From: Arthrobacter bussei
GTDB lineage: Bacteria; Actinomycetota; Actinomycetes; Actinomycetales; Micrococcaceae
NCBI RefSeq assembly: GCF_009377195.2
Contig: NZ_VJXX01000005.1
Location: 124,001 to 188,000, forward strand
DNA length: 64,000 nt
Direction: 5' to 3'
In this document: in pieces, positions 25,912-33,041 of the stretch
Position numbering within the stretch: the stretch's first letter is position 1
Layout: every line of letters begins with the position of its first letter
Translations under genes and position numbers: made by a program
The notes under the pieces: model-generated
Databases searched by the model: none
What the model was told of the DNA's origin: nothing
Seen by the model: only the letters and a program-made list of their open reading frames with translations

Positions 25912-25917
25912 ACAGTA
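25912..25917 (-). promoter_or_regulatory. -10 box of the leaderless lytS-operon promoter
   Basis: On the minus strand TACTGT ends 6 nt before the lytS ATG. No -35 is recognisable at the right distance, as expected for an activator-dependent promoter; the LytTR-type repeats lie just upstream. Confidence 0.55.
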
Positions 25918-25941
25918 GCGTCCGTGGTGCGGACGGCCTCG

Positions 25942-25970
25942 ACCGTTCGGCGCGCCCTGCAACCGTTCAC
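25942..25970 (+). promoter_or_regulatory. candidate LytTR binding site: direct repeat ACCGTTC-N13-ACCGTTC
   Basis: ACCGTTCGG (25942-25950) and ACCGTTCAC (25962-25970) are 20 bp apart start to start, with 11 bp between the 9-bp units. LytTR regulators (AgrA, YpdB, BtsR families) recognise pairs of ~9-bp direct repeats with 11-13-bp spacers, often with a GTT core. The pair lies in the divergent promoter region of the two symporter operons. Confidence 0.6.
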
Positions 25971-26038
25971 CGCACCTCGCCGCTCACTCACCGACGCGTC
26001 CGCGCGGTTCGCTGGTGGGGCCCGACGACGTCGTCCAC

Positions 26039-26054
26039 AGTGATGGGTGTCACA
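26039..26054. promoter_or_regulatory. CRP/GlxR-type site upstream of the DUF485-actP operon
   Basis: AGTGATGGGTGTCACA matches TGTGA-N6-TCACA at 9 of 10 positions. Its centre is 77 nt from the DUF485 start; if the weak AAGGAT at 26077-26082 is the -10, the site would sit near -42, the class II activator position. Confidence 0.55.
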
Positions 26055-26123
26055 CCGACGTGCCTCCCTGCGCGGCAAGGATGCCGCCGTCGCGGTCGGT
26101 GGGGCGCCCGAGAAGGAGGAACC

Positions 26124-26507
26124 ATGGGTTCGCACCCAGTAGAGCCGGACGCCGGTTCCGGTGCTGCCGTCGACTTCACCGAAGTCCAGCAGACCGAGCA
26201 GTTCAAGGAACTGCGCAAGCGCCACCGCAGCTTCGTCTTCCCCATGGCAGTGTTCTTCCTGCTCTGGTACTTCGCCTACGTGCTGCTGGCCGACTACGCC
26301 CACGAGTTCATGGCCACGCCCGTGTTCGGCAACATCAACGTGGGCATCATCCTGGGCCTGCTGCAGTTCGTCAGCACGTTCGCCATCACCATGTGGTACG
26401 TGAGCTACGCCAACCGCCGCCTCGACCCCATTGCCGCGAACCTGCGGCATGAACTCGAGGAAGCAGCCCCCGAGGTATTCGTCGACCCGTCAGGTGGAAA
26501 GAAATGA
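26124..26507 (+). CDS. DUF485 domain membrane protein
   Basis: A 127-aa protein with two transmembrane segments (about residues 39-58 and 74-96). The sequence FKELRKRHRSFVFPMAVFFL followed by LWYFAYVLLADYAHEFM is the standard DUF485 signature, and the C-terminus has YVSYANRRLDPIAANLRHEL. DUF485 genes are nearly always found just before actP-type symporters; the exact role is unknown. The start ATG has AAGGAGGA 5 nt upstream, one of the best Shine-Dalgarno sequences here. The last 4 nt overlap the symporter start (ATGA). Confidence 0.93.
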   Translation: MGSHPVEPDAGSGAAVDFTEVQQTEQFKELRKRHRSFVFPMAVFFLLWYFAYVLLADYAHEFMATPVFGNINVGIILGLLQFVSTFAITMWYVSYANRRLDPIAANLRHELEEAAPEVFVDPSGGKK

Positions 26508-28141
26508 GCATCATCACCGCCGCGGGCATCCGCGTCCCCCTGCAGACCGCCGAGGTCACCACCGTCGGCTCGCCTGTCCTCAACATCGCCATCTTCGGCC
26601 TCTTCGTCGCGATCACGCTCGTGATCGTGCTCCGGGCGAGCCGCAACAACAAGACCGCGGCCGACTACTACGCCGCCGGACGCTCGTTCACGGGTGGCCA
26701 GAACGGCACCGCCATCGCCGGTGACTACCTCTCGGCGGCGTCCTTCCTCGGGATCGTCGGAGCGATCGCCATCAACGGGTACGACGGCTTCCTCTACTCG
26801 ATCGGCTTCCTCGTCGCCTGGCTGGTGGCCCTGCTCCTCGTCGCGGAACTGCTCCGCAACACGGGCAAGTTCACGATGGCCGACGTCCTGTCCTTCCGGC
26901 TCAAGCAGCGTCCCGTGCGCATCGCGGCGGCGATCACCACGCTCGCGGTCTGCTTCTTCTACCTGCTGGCCCAGATGGCCGGTGCCGGTGGGCTCGTGTC
27001 ACTGCTCCTCGGCATCAACGACCGCCTCGGGCAGTCGATCGTCATCACGGTCGTGGGCGTCCTCATGATCATGTACGTGCTGATCGGCGGCATGAAGGGC
27101 ACCACCTGGGTGCAGATCATCAAGGCCTGCCTCCTGATCGCCGGCGCGTTCATCATGACCATCTGGGTCCTCGCGCTGCACGGCTTCAACCTGTCCACCC
27201 TGCTGGGTGCGGCGATCGAGACCTCGGGCAACGCGGCGATCACGAGCCCCGGCCTGCAGTACGGGCTGACGTCGATCACGCGGCTCGACTTCCTGTCCCT
27301 GGCGCTCGCGCTGGTCCTCGGCACCGCCGCGCTCCCGCACGTGCTCATGCGCTTCTACACCGTCCCCACGGCGAAGGAGGCCCGACGCTCGGTGGTCTGG
27401 GCCATCTGGCTCATCGGCGCGTTCTACCTGTTCACGCTGATCCTGGGCTACGGCGCCAGCGCGCTGATCGGCTCCGAGCGGATCCTCGGTGCCCCGGGCG
27501 GGGTGAACTCGGCAGCACCGCTGCTGGCGTACGAGCTCGGCGGGTCGATCCTCCTCGGACTCATCTCCGCCGTCGCCTTCGCGACGATCCTGGCTGTGGT
27601 CGCGGGTCTCACCATCACCGCCGCGGCATCGTTCGCGCACGACATCTACGCCAGCGTCATCCGCAAGGACAGGGTCGATCCGGACGGCGAGGTCAAGGTG
27701 GCGCGCCGCACGGTGGTCGTGATCGGCCTGGTCTCGATCGCGGGTGGAATCGGGGCGCAGGGTCAGAACGTGGCGTTCCTCGTGGCCCTCGCCTTCGCGG
27801 TGGCAGCCAGCGCGAACCTGCCGACCATCCTCTACTCGCTGTTCTGGAAGCGGTTCAACACCCAGGGCGCCATCTGGAGCATGTACGGCGGCCTCGGCTC
27901 GGCCATCCTGCTGATCGCCCTCTCGCCCGTCGTCTCCGGCGGCGAGAAGTCGATGATCCAGGGCGCCGACTTCTCCGTCTTCCCGCTCAGCAATCCCGGT
28001 ATCGTCTCGATCCCGCTTGCCTTCTTCCTCGGCTGGCTCGGGACGGTCCTCTCCCGCACCACGGAGGACCCGATGAAGCAGGCGGAGATGGAGGTCCGCT
28101 CGCTGACCGGGGTCGGAGCCGAGAAGGCCACCGACCACTAG
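26504..28141 (+). CDS. cation:acetate/monocarboxylate symporter (ActP/MctC-like)
   Basis: A 545-aa SSF transporter. Family marks include AADYYAAGRSFTGGQNGTAI, AGDYLSAASFLGIVGAIA, TLGTAALPHVLMRFYT-like text (LGTAALPHVLMRFYTV) and KEARRSVVWAIW, as in acetate permeases ActP and the Corynebacterium uptake system MctC for acetate, propionate and pyruvate. About 13 membrane helices are expected. It is coupled to the DUF485 gene by ATGA overlap and followed by a strong terminator, so this is a two-gene operon. Substrate specificity is inferred from family only. Confidence 0.92.
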   Translation: MSIITAAGIRVPLQTAEVTTVGSPVLNIAIFGLFVAITLVIVLRASRNNKTAADYYAAGRSFTGGQNGTAIAGDYLSAASFLGIVGAIAINGYDGFLYSIGFLVAWLVALLLVAELLRNTGKFTMADVLSFRLKQRPVRIAAAITTLAVCFFYLLAQMAGAGGLVSLLLGINDRLGQSIVITVVGVLMIMYVLIGGMKGTTWVQIIKACLLIAGAFIMTIWVLALHGFNLSTLLGAAIETSGNAAITSPGLQYGLTSITRLDFLSLALALVLGTAALPHVLMRFYTVPTAKEARRSVVWAIWLIGAFYLFTLILGYGASALIGSERILGAPGGVNSAAPLLAYELGGSILLGLISAVAFATILAVVAGLTITAAASFAHDIYASVIRKDRVDPDGEVKVARRTVVVIGLVSIAGGIGAQGQNVAFLVALAFAVAASANLPTILYSLFWKRFNTQGAIWSMYGGLGSAILLIALSPVVSGGEKSMIQGADFSVFPLSNPGIVSIPLAFFLGWLGTVLSRTTEDPMKQAEMEVRSLTGVGAEKATDH

Positions 28142-28160
28142 GCACACGACGCTCAGATCC

Positions 28161-28198
28161 GACGAGGCCGCCCCACCCGCTGGTGGGGCGGCCTCGTC
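28161..28198 (+). terminator. strong hairpin terminator after the symporter operon
   Basis: A perfect 17-bp stem (28161-28177 with 28182-28198) closes a CGCT loop. The core GAGGCCGCCCC/GGGGCGGCCTC is typical of actinobacterial terminators that lack a long T-run. It probably serves the plus strand. Confidence 0.8.
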
Positions 28199-28315
28199 CG
28201 TCCGGTGATCCCGCGCTATGACGGGCAGGCAGGGCCGGGCAGGCCAGGCGGGGCAAGGCAGGACACGAGGGGGTGCCGATGGGCGTGGAGGCCGGTGGTC
28301 GGCCCGTGTCTCTCC

Positions 28316-28471
28316 TCACCGCAGCGCATCGCTGAGGCACTGCAGCCAGGTCCGGAAGTGCTCGGGACCGTCGAAGTGGGAGCCTGGCACCGCTGCGACC
28401 TCCGGGGCCGCGTCGGCTCCGTCGACGACGAGGCAGTGGCCGCCGGCGTCGCCCTCGCCGGTGCATCCCGG
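28316..28471 (-). other. 51-codon open frame continuing in phase after the Lrp stop codon
   Basis: Immediately after the TGA of the Lrp gene the same frame stays open for 51 codons with strongly GC-rich third positions, reading through CLVVDGADAAPEVAAVPGSH and DGPEHFRTWLQCLSDALR to a TGA at 28316. It has no good start codon. It could be the 3' remnant of a lost gene, a readthrough extension, or chance. I do not recognise the sequence. Confidence 0.35.
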
Positions 28472-28948
28472 TCAGGATGCCGGCTGCGGTCCGCGCGCGA
28501 GGAGGGGCTCCACCCGGAAGGGGATGAGCTCGCCCATCGCCAGGGACGTGTCGCAGCGCTCCACGCCGTCGCAGGCCAGGATCTTGCCGTTGATGCGGAA
28601 GAGGTCCTCGGCATCGACGGCGACCACGCGCACCAGGATGTCCGCCTGGCCCGTCACGCCGAAGGCCTCGATCACCTCGGGCACGGCCGCGATGCTCCGC
28701 GTGATGGCAGCCAGCTTCTGCTGCTGGACGTGCACATGGATGAAGGCGGTCAGTGGGTAGCCCAGCGACACCGTGTTGATACGCCGCTCGAAGGACAGGA
28801 AGACGGACTTCTTCTCGAGCTGCGCCATCCTCGCCTGCACCGTGTTGCGCGAGAGCCCGAGCTTCTGGGCGAGGGCGACGACGGTGCGCCGGGGGTCCTT
28901 CGCCATGGCCTGCAGGAGGCGCGTGTCGGTGAGGTCGAGGGGTTGCAT
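28472..28948 (-). CDS. Lrp/AsnC family transcriptional regulator (BkdR-like)
   Basis: A 158-aa regulator with an N-terminal HTH (residues about 5-55: LDLTDTRLLQAMAKDPRRTV then LAQKLGLSRNTVQARMAQLE) and a C-terminal RAM ligand-binding domain containing GVTGQADILVRVVAVDAEDL. Lrp-type regulators sense amino acids. It is divergent from bkdABC, the typical arrangement of BkdR activators of branched-chain keto acid dehydrogenase genes. MQPLDLTD at 28948 is the preferred start; an ATG six codons upstream (28966) is possible. The start region is embedded in GTTGC/GCAAC inverted repeats, suggesting autoregulation. Confidence 0.9.
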   Translation of the reverse strand: MQPLDLTDTRLLQAMAKDPRRTVVALAQKLGLSRNTVQARMAQLEKKSVFLSFERRINTVSLGYPLTAFIHVHVQQQKLAAITRSIAAVPEVIEAFGVTGQADILVRVVAVDAEDLFRINGKILACDGVERCDTSLAMGELIPFRVEPLLARGPQPAS

Positions 28949-28989
28949 AGTGCGCAACGCTAACACGGCGGTTGCGCCCGGAATAGTGC
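28942..28989. promoter_or_regulatory. repeat-rich operator region between lrp and bkdA
   Basis: GTTGC (28942-28946) and GCAAC (28954-28958) form an inverted repeat over the Lrp start, with another GTTGC near 28970. ATAGTGC occurs at 28947-28953 and again at 28983-28989. These are plausible Lrp-dimer contact sites. Confidence 0.45.
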
Positions 28990-29032
28990 ACTCTGCTCAG
29001 TCGATCAGGAATCGGTTGTGCCTCCTGTGCCG

Positions 29033-29048
29033 TGTGAGTAGGGTCACA
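29033..29048. promoter_or_regulatory. perfect CRP/GlxR consensus palindrome upstream of bkdA
   Basis: TGTGAGTAGGGTCACA is a 10-of-10 match to TGTGA-N6-TCACA, the cAMP-receptor protein/GlxR site. It overlaps a TAGGGT -10-like box (29039-29044), 87 nt before the bkdA start, which would favour repression unless the real promoter lies downstream. Confidence 0.7.
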
Positions 29049-29134
29049 ACCACTCCGGGTAAAGGCGCCCGGAGCCCTCCCACCTGCTGATCGCGGGGGG
29101 GAGGGTCTGTCTGTCAACGCGGAGGTAGCGTGCA

Positions 29135-30337
29135 ATGACCGAGGACTCCACGCAGCCGGGAGCAGGATCCGACAGCGGGTCCTACCCGCAGGGAACGGCG
29201 CCGTCGGGTACCGGCGGAACGGTTCATCCGGGACCGGGCCGCGAGGGCGCGGACGATCTCGTCCGGCTGGTCGACCACCACGGCGTGCGCCACCCGAACC
29301 GCCACTACGACGCGCTCGTCGCCGACGTCGACGGCGCCGCCCTGCAGAAGCTCTACGAGGACATGGTGGTGGTGCGGCGTATCGACGCCGAGGCCACGGC
29401 CCTGCAGCGCCAGGGCGAACTCGCGCTGTGGCCGCCGCTCCTCGGCCAGGAGGCCGCGCAGATCGGCTCCGGGCGCGCGCTCCGCTCCGACGACTTCGTG
29501 TTCTCCAGCTACCGCGAGAACGCCGTCGCCTACTGCCGCGGCGTGGACCTCGCCGACATCCTGCGCGTCTGGAGGGGCAACGCGTCCTCGGGGTGGGACC
29601 CCTACACGATCAACATGGCCACCCCGCAGGTCATCATCGGTGCGCAGACGCTGCATGCCACCGGCTACGCGATGGGCATCATCAACGATGGCGCCGATTC
29701 CGTGGCCGTCACCTACTTCGGCGACGGCGCCACGAGCCAGGGCGACGTCAACGAGGCCATGGTGTTCGCCGCCAGCTACCAGGCGCCCGTCATCTTCTTC
29801 TGCCAGAACAACCACTGGGCCATCTCCGAACCGGTGGGACTGCAGGCCCACGTGCCGATCGCCCGTCGGGCGCCCGGGTTCGGCATCCCCTCGGTCCGGG
29901 TGGACGGCAACGACGTCCTCGCGTGCCTCGCCGTCACGCGCGAGGCGCTGGCGCGGGCCCGTTCCGGCGGAGGCCCCACCTTCATCGAGGCCGTGACCTA
30001 CCGCATGGGCCCGCACACGACGGCCGATGATCCGACCCGCTACCGCGACGCCAACGAGCTCGAGGACTGGGCGGCCCGCGACCCGCTGGCCAGGATCGCC
30101 ACGCTGCTCGACTCGCTCGGACTGCTCGGTGCGGACTACTCGGACGCGGTGAAGGCGAAGGCCGACGCTGTCGCCGCCGAACTGCGCGAGGGGTGTCTGT
30201 CCATGCCGGAACCGGCGCCCTCGGACGTCTTCCGGCACGTCTACAGCGAACCGAACTCCTGGCTGGAACGCCAGCAGGACCACTACGAGCGCTACCTCGC
30301 CTCCTTCGCCCCGGCACCCCAGGAAGGGACCCGCTGA
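29135..30337 (+). CDS. bkdA: branched-chain 2-oxoacid dehydrogenase E1 component, alpha subunit
   Basis: Thiamine-diphosphate enzyme that decarboxylates the keto acids of leucine, isoleucine and valine. The 400-aa protein has the TPP motif GDG...N as YFGDGATSQGDVNEAMVFAA and QNNHWAIS near residues 193-230, plus SYRENAVAYCRGV and YRMGPHTTADDPTRYR. It could be read as pyruvate dehydrogenase E1 alpha, but the Lrp regulator upstream and the leucine operon downstream favour the branched-chain role. The first ~45 residues are a low-complexity Gly/Ser/Pro tail. Its stop overlaps the bkdB start (TGATG). Confidence 0.9.
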   Translation: MTEDSTQPGAGSDSGSYPQGTAPSGTGGTVHPGPGREGADDLVRLVDHHGVRHPNRHYDALVADVDGAALQKLYEDMVVVRRIDAEATALQRQGELALWPPLLGQEAAQIGSGRALRSDDFVFSSYRENAVAYCRGVDLADILRVWRGNASSGWDPYTINMATPQVIIGAQTLHATGYAMGIINDGADSVAVTYFGDGATSQGDVNEAMVFAASYQAPVIFFCQNNHWAISEPVGLQAHVPIARRAPGFGIPSVRVDGNDVLACLAVTREALARARSGGGPTFIEAVTYRMGPHTTADDPTRYRDANELEDWAARDPLARIATLLDSLGLLGADYSDAVKAKADAVAAELREGCLSMPEPAPSDVFRHVYSEPNSWLERQQDHYERYLASFAPAPQEGTR

Positions 30338-31359
30338 TGTCCACCATGACCTTCGGCCGCGCGATCAACGCCGGCCTCCGCCGTGCCATGGACGAGGACC
30401 CGAAGGTGATCCTGATGGGGGAGGACATCGGCAAGCTCGGCGGTGTCTTCCGCATCACCGACGGCCTGCAGAAGGACTTCGGGGCCCACCGGGTCCTCGA
30501 CAGCCCGCTGGCCGAGGCGGCCATCATGGGTACCGCCGTCGGGATGGCCTACCGGGGGTACCGGCCGGTCGTGGAGATCCAGTTCGACGGCTTCATCTAC
30601 CCGGCCTTCGACCAGATCGTCTGCCAGGTGGCGAAGCTGCACTACCGCACGCAGGGCGCCGTCAGGATGCCCATCACCATCCGCGTGCCCTTCGGGGGTG
30701 GCATCGGTTCGCCCGAGCACCACTCGGAGTCGCCCGAGGCCTATTTCACGCACACCTCCGGCCTGCGGGTCATCAGCGTCTCGAACCCGCAGGACGCCTA
30801 CACGATGATCCAGCAGGCCATCCGGTCGGACGATCCCGTCCTGTACTTCGAGCCCAAGCGGCGCTACCACGTCAAGGGCGAGGTGGACGAGGCGGTCGAT
30901 CCGGCGTCGTCGGACATGGGCGCGGCGCACGTGGTGACCCGCGGGACCGACGTCACCCTCGTGACCTACGGCCCGCTCGTGCCCACCGCGCGTGACGCCG
31001 CCATCGCGGCGTCCGACGACGGCGTCTCCATCGAGGTCATCGACCTGCGGTCCCTGGCGCCCATCGACTTCGCGACGGTCGAGGCGTCGGTGCGCAAGAC
31101 CGGCCGCCTGGTGGTCACGCACGAGGCGGCGCAGTCCGGCGGGCTCGGCGCGGAGATCGCCGCGAGCATCACGGAGCGCTGCTTCGACTACCTCGAGCAC
31201 GCACCCGTCCGCGTCACCGGATTCGACATCCCCTACCCCTACTCGAAGCTCGAGTTCCACCACCTGCCGGACCTCGACCGGATCCTCGACGGCGTGGACC
31301 GGGCGCTCCGCCGACCGAACTCCCTGAGCGGACCCGAAACCGAAGGGGCAGCACTGTGA
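30337..31359 (+). CDS. bkdB: branched-chain 2-oxoacid dehydrogenase E1 component, beta subunit
   Basis: A 340-aa partner of the alpha subunit that completes the TPP site. It starts STMTFGRAINAGLRRAMDED and carries VILMGEDIGKLGGVFRIT, DSPLAEAAIMGTAVGMAYRG, VEIQFDGFIYPAFDQI and GGLGAEIAASI, all E1-beta signatures. The C-terminal transketolase domain contains DVTLVTYGPLVPTARDAA and IDLRSLAPIDFATV. It is coupled to bkdA by TGATG and to bkdC by a GTGA overlap. Confidence 0.93.
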   Translation: MSTMTFGRAINAGLRRAMDEDPKVILMGEDIGKLGGVFRITDGLQKDFGAHRVLDSPLAEAAIMGTAVGMAYRGYRPVVEIQFDGFIYPAFDQIVCQVAKLHYRTQGAVRMPITIRVPFGGGIGSPEHHSESPEAYFTHTSGLRVISVSNPQDAYTMIQQAIRSDDPVLYFEPKRRYHVKGEVDEAVDPASSDMGAAHVVTRGTDVTLVTYGPLVPTARDAAIAASDDGVSIEVIDLRSLAPIDFATVEASVRKTGRLVVTHEAAQSGGLGAEIAASITERCFDYLEHAPVRVTGFDIPYPYSKLEFHHLPDLDRILDGVDRALRRPNSLSGPETEGAAL

Positions 31360-32930
31360 GCGCACCCGCGACCGACGCATCGCCGACCACCGTCCGGGAG
31401 TTCCGGCTACCCGACCTCGGGGAGGGGCTGACCGAGTCCGAGATCGTGCAGTGGCACGTCACCGAGGGCGACACGGTGGAACTCAACCAGATCATCGCGG
31501 ACGTCGAGACCGCCAAGGCCGTCGTCGAGCTGCCGTCGCCGTACGCGGGCGTCGTCGTCCGCCTGCACGAGGCCGCGGGCACCGTGGTGGACGTCGGATC
31601 GCCGATCGTCTCGTTCCGGATCGCCGGTGAGCCCGAGGCCGTCGTCCGTCCGGTTCCCGAGGACGAAGCCCCGGCCCGGCGTGAACCCAACCTCGTGGGG
31701 TACGGGGCCGCCGTCGAGAAGGGTGGACGGCCGCAGCGGCGGAGCCGATCGACCGTTCCTGCCGTGGGTGCCCCAGGCCCGCAGGTACCGGCGCTCGAGG
31801 CGACGGTCCTCCCCGCGACCGTCCTCCCTGCGCAGGCCCCGGCGCAGACCCGGACTCCGACCGCTGCGCCGAAACGGACGCCGGTTCCCACTGCCGCCCT
31901 CGCGCCCGGACGGCCGCTCCCGGCCGTGCACGACGGCCTATCCGAGGCGTCGTCGCAGACGGTCGTCGCACACGCCGACGAGCGGCCGCGGTCCACACCG
32001 CCCGTGCGGAAGCTCGCACGGGACCTCGGGATAGCGCTCGAGGACCTCGCGGGAACCGGTCCGGGAGCACTCATCACCCGGGCGGACGTGCTGGCCGCGC
32101 TTGCCGGCGCAGCCGGGCCCGACGCAGCAGTGCTCGACGCGGCAGTGCTCGACGCGGCAGTGCTCGACGCGAGCACTGCATCCGTCGGTTCCCCCGAGCC
32201 GGCGCGGGACGAGCGATCGGCGGCAGCGACGGGGGAGATCCGCACACCCATCAAGGGGATGCGGAAGCACACCGCGGCGGCCATGGTGGCCAGTGCTTTC
32301 ACCGCGCCGCACGTGACGGAGTTCCTGACCATCGACGTCACGCCGACCATGGAGCTGCTGGCGGAGCTCAAGGGTTCCAGGGCGTTCGAGGGCACGAAGG
32401 TGACGCCACTGACCCTGGTGGCGAAAGCCGTGTGCATCGCGGTGGCACGCAACCCCACCCTGAACTCGTCGTGGGACGAGGCGGCCCAGGAGATCGTGCA
32501 GTACTCCGGCGTGAACCTCGGCATCGCCGCGGCGACGCCGCGTGGCCTGCTCGTGCCGAACATCAAGGGCGCCCAGGGGCTTGCCCTGGTCGAGCTCGCC
32601 CGCGCGCTCAACGGCCTGACCGAGACGGCCCGTGCGGGCCGGACCCCACCGGCGGATCTTGCGGGCGGCACCCTCTCGATCACCAACATCGGTGTGTTCG
32701 GGATCGATGCGGGGACGCCGATCCTGAACCCGGGGGAGGCGGCGATCCTCGCGATGGGCGCAGTGCGCAGCATGCCCTGGGAGTACCAGGGCGCGGTGGC
32801 CCTGCGGTCCGTCATGACGCTCAGCCTGTCCTTCGACCACCGGTTGGTGGACGGTGAGCAGGGCTCGCGCTTCCTGGCCGACGTCGGCACCATCCTCCGG
32901 AACCCGGCGATGGTCCTGACCATGGTGTAG
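31356..32930 (+). CDS. bkdC: branched-chain 2-oxoacid dehydrogenase E2 (dihydrolipoyl acyltransferase)
   Basis: A 524-aa core of the complex. One lipoyl domain (residues 13-90) has the lipoyl lysine K54 in DVETAKAVVELP. An E3/E1-binding domain follows at about 208-245 (VRKLARDLGIALEDLAGTGP). The catalytic domain (about 295-524) has H495 and D499 in FDHRLVDGEQG. The linkers are long and Ala/Pro/Thr-rich; one contains three perfect 15-bp repeats encoding AVLDA. GTG start overlaps the bkdB stop. No E3 (dihydrolipoamide dehydrogenase) gene is in the window, so the complex must borrow a shared one. Confidence 0.92.
   Translation: MSAPATDASPTTVREFRLPDLGEGLTESEIVQWHVTEGDTVELNQIIADVETAKAVVELPSPYAGVVVRLHEAAGTVVDVGSPIVSFRIAGEPEAVVRPVPEDEAPARREPNLVGYGAAVEKGGRPQRRSRSTVPAVGAPGPQVPALEATVLPATVLPAQAPAQTRTPTAAPKRTPVPTAALAPGRPLPAVHDGLSEASSQTVVAHADERPRSTPPVRKLARDLGIALEDLAGTGPGALITRADVLAALAGAAGPDAAVLDAAVLDAAVLDASTASVGSPEPARDERSAAATGEIRTPIKGMRKHTAAAMVASAFTAPHVTEFLTIDVTPTMELLAELKGSRAFEGTKVTPLTLVAKAVCIAVARNPTLNSSWDEAAQEIVQYSGVNLGIAAATPRGLLVPNIKGAQGLALVELARALNGLTETARAGRTPPADLAGGTLSITNIGVFGIDAGTPILNPGEAAILAMGAVRSMPWEYQGAVALRSVMTLSLSFDHRLVDGEQGSRFLADVGTILRNPAMVLTMV
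32127..32171 (+). repeat. three perfect 15-bp tandem repeats in the bkdC linker
   Basis: The unit GCAGTGCTCGACGCG occurs three times without a mismatch and encodes AVLDA each time. It lies in the flexible linker between the peripheral-binding and catalytic domains, so copy number could change without breaking the frame. Confidence 0.95.
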
Positions 32931-33041
32931 CAGGAGGTCCGGGACTCCAGGACGTCCCGCTCGGACGTGTCGGGCGGTCCGACCGGTTGCCCCGTCCTGT
33001 CGGATGTGTCAGGGCGGGTGCCTCGCGGTCGGAGGCGGCGG

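Noticed and set aside
28469-28471. UGA as selenocysteine at the Lrp stop
   Set aside because: No selenoprotein family match and no SECIS-like hairpin visible; a plain stop is far more likely.
29135-32930. Pyruvate dehydrogenase complex
   Set aside because: Separate E1 alpha/beta could fit PDH, but the divergent Lrp regulator and adjacent leucine operon favour the branched-chain complex; most actinobacteria use an AceE-type PDH.
32931-33041. Imperfect direct repeat CGGACGTGTCGGGCGG / CGGATGTGTCAGGGCGG in the bkdC-GNAT gap
   Set aside because: Short, imperfect and in a GC-rich gap between convergent genes; no clear function or stem.
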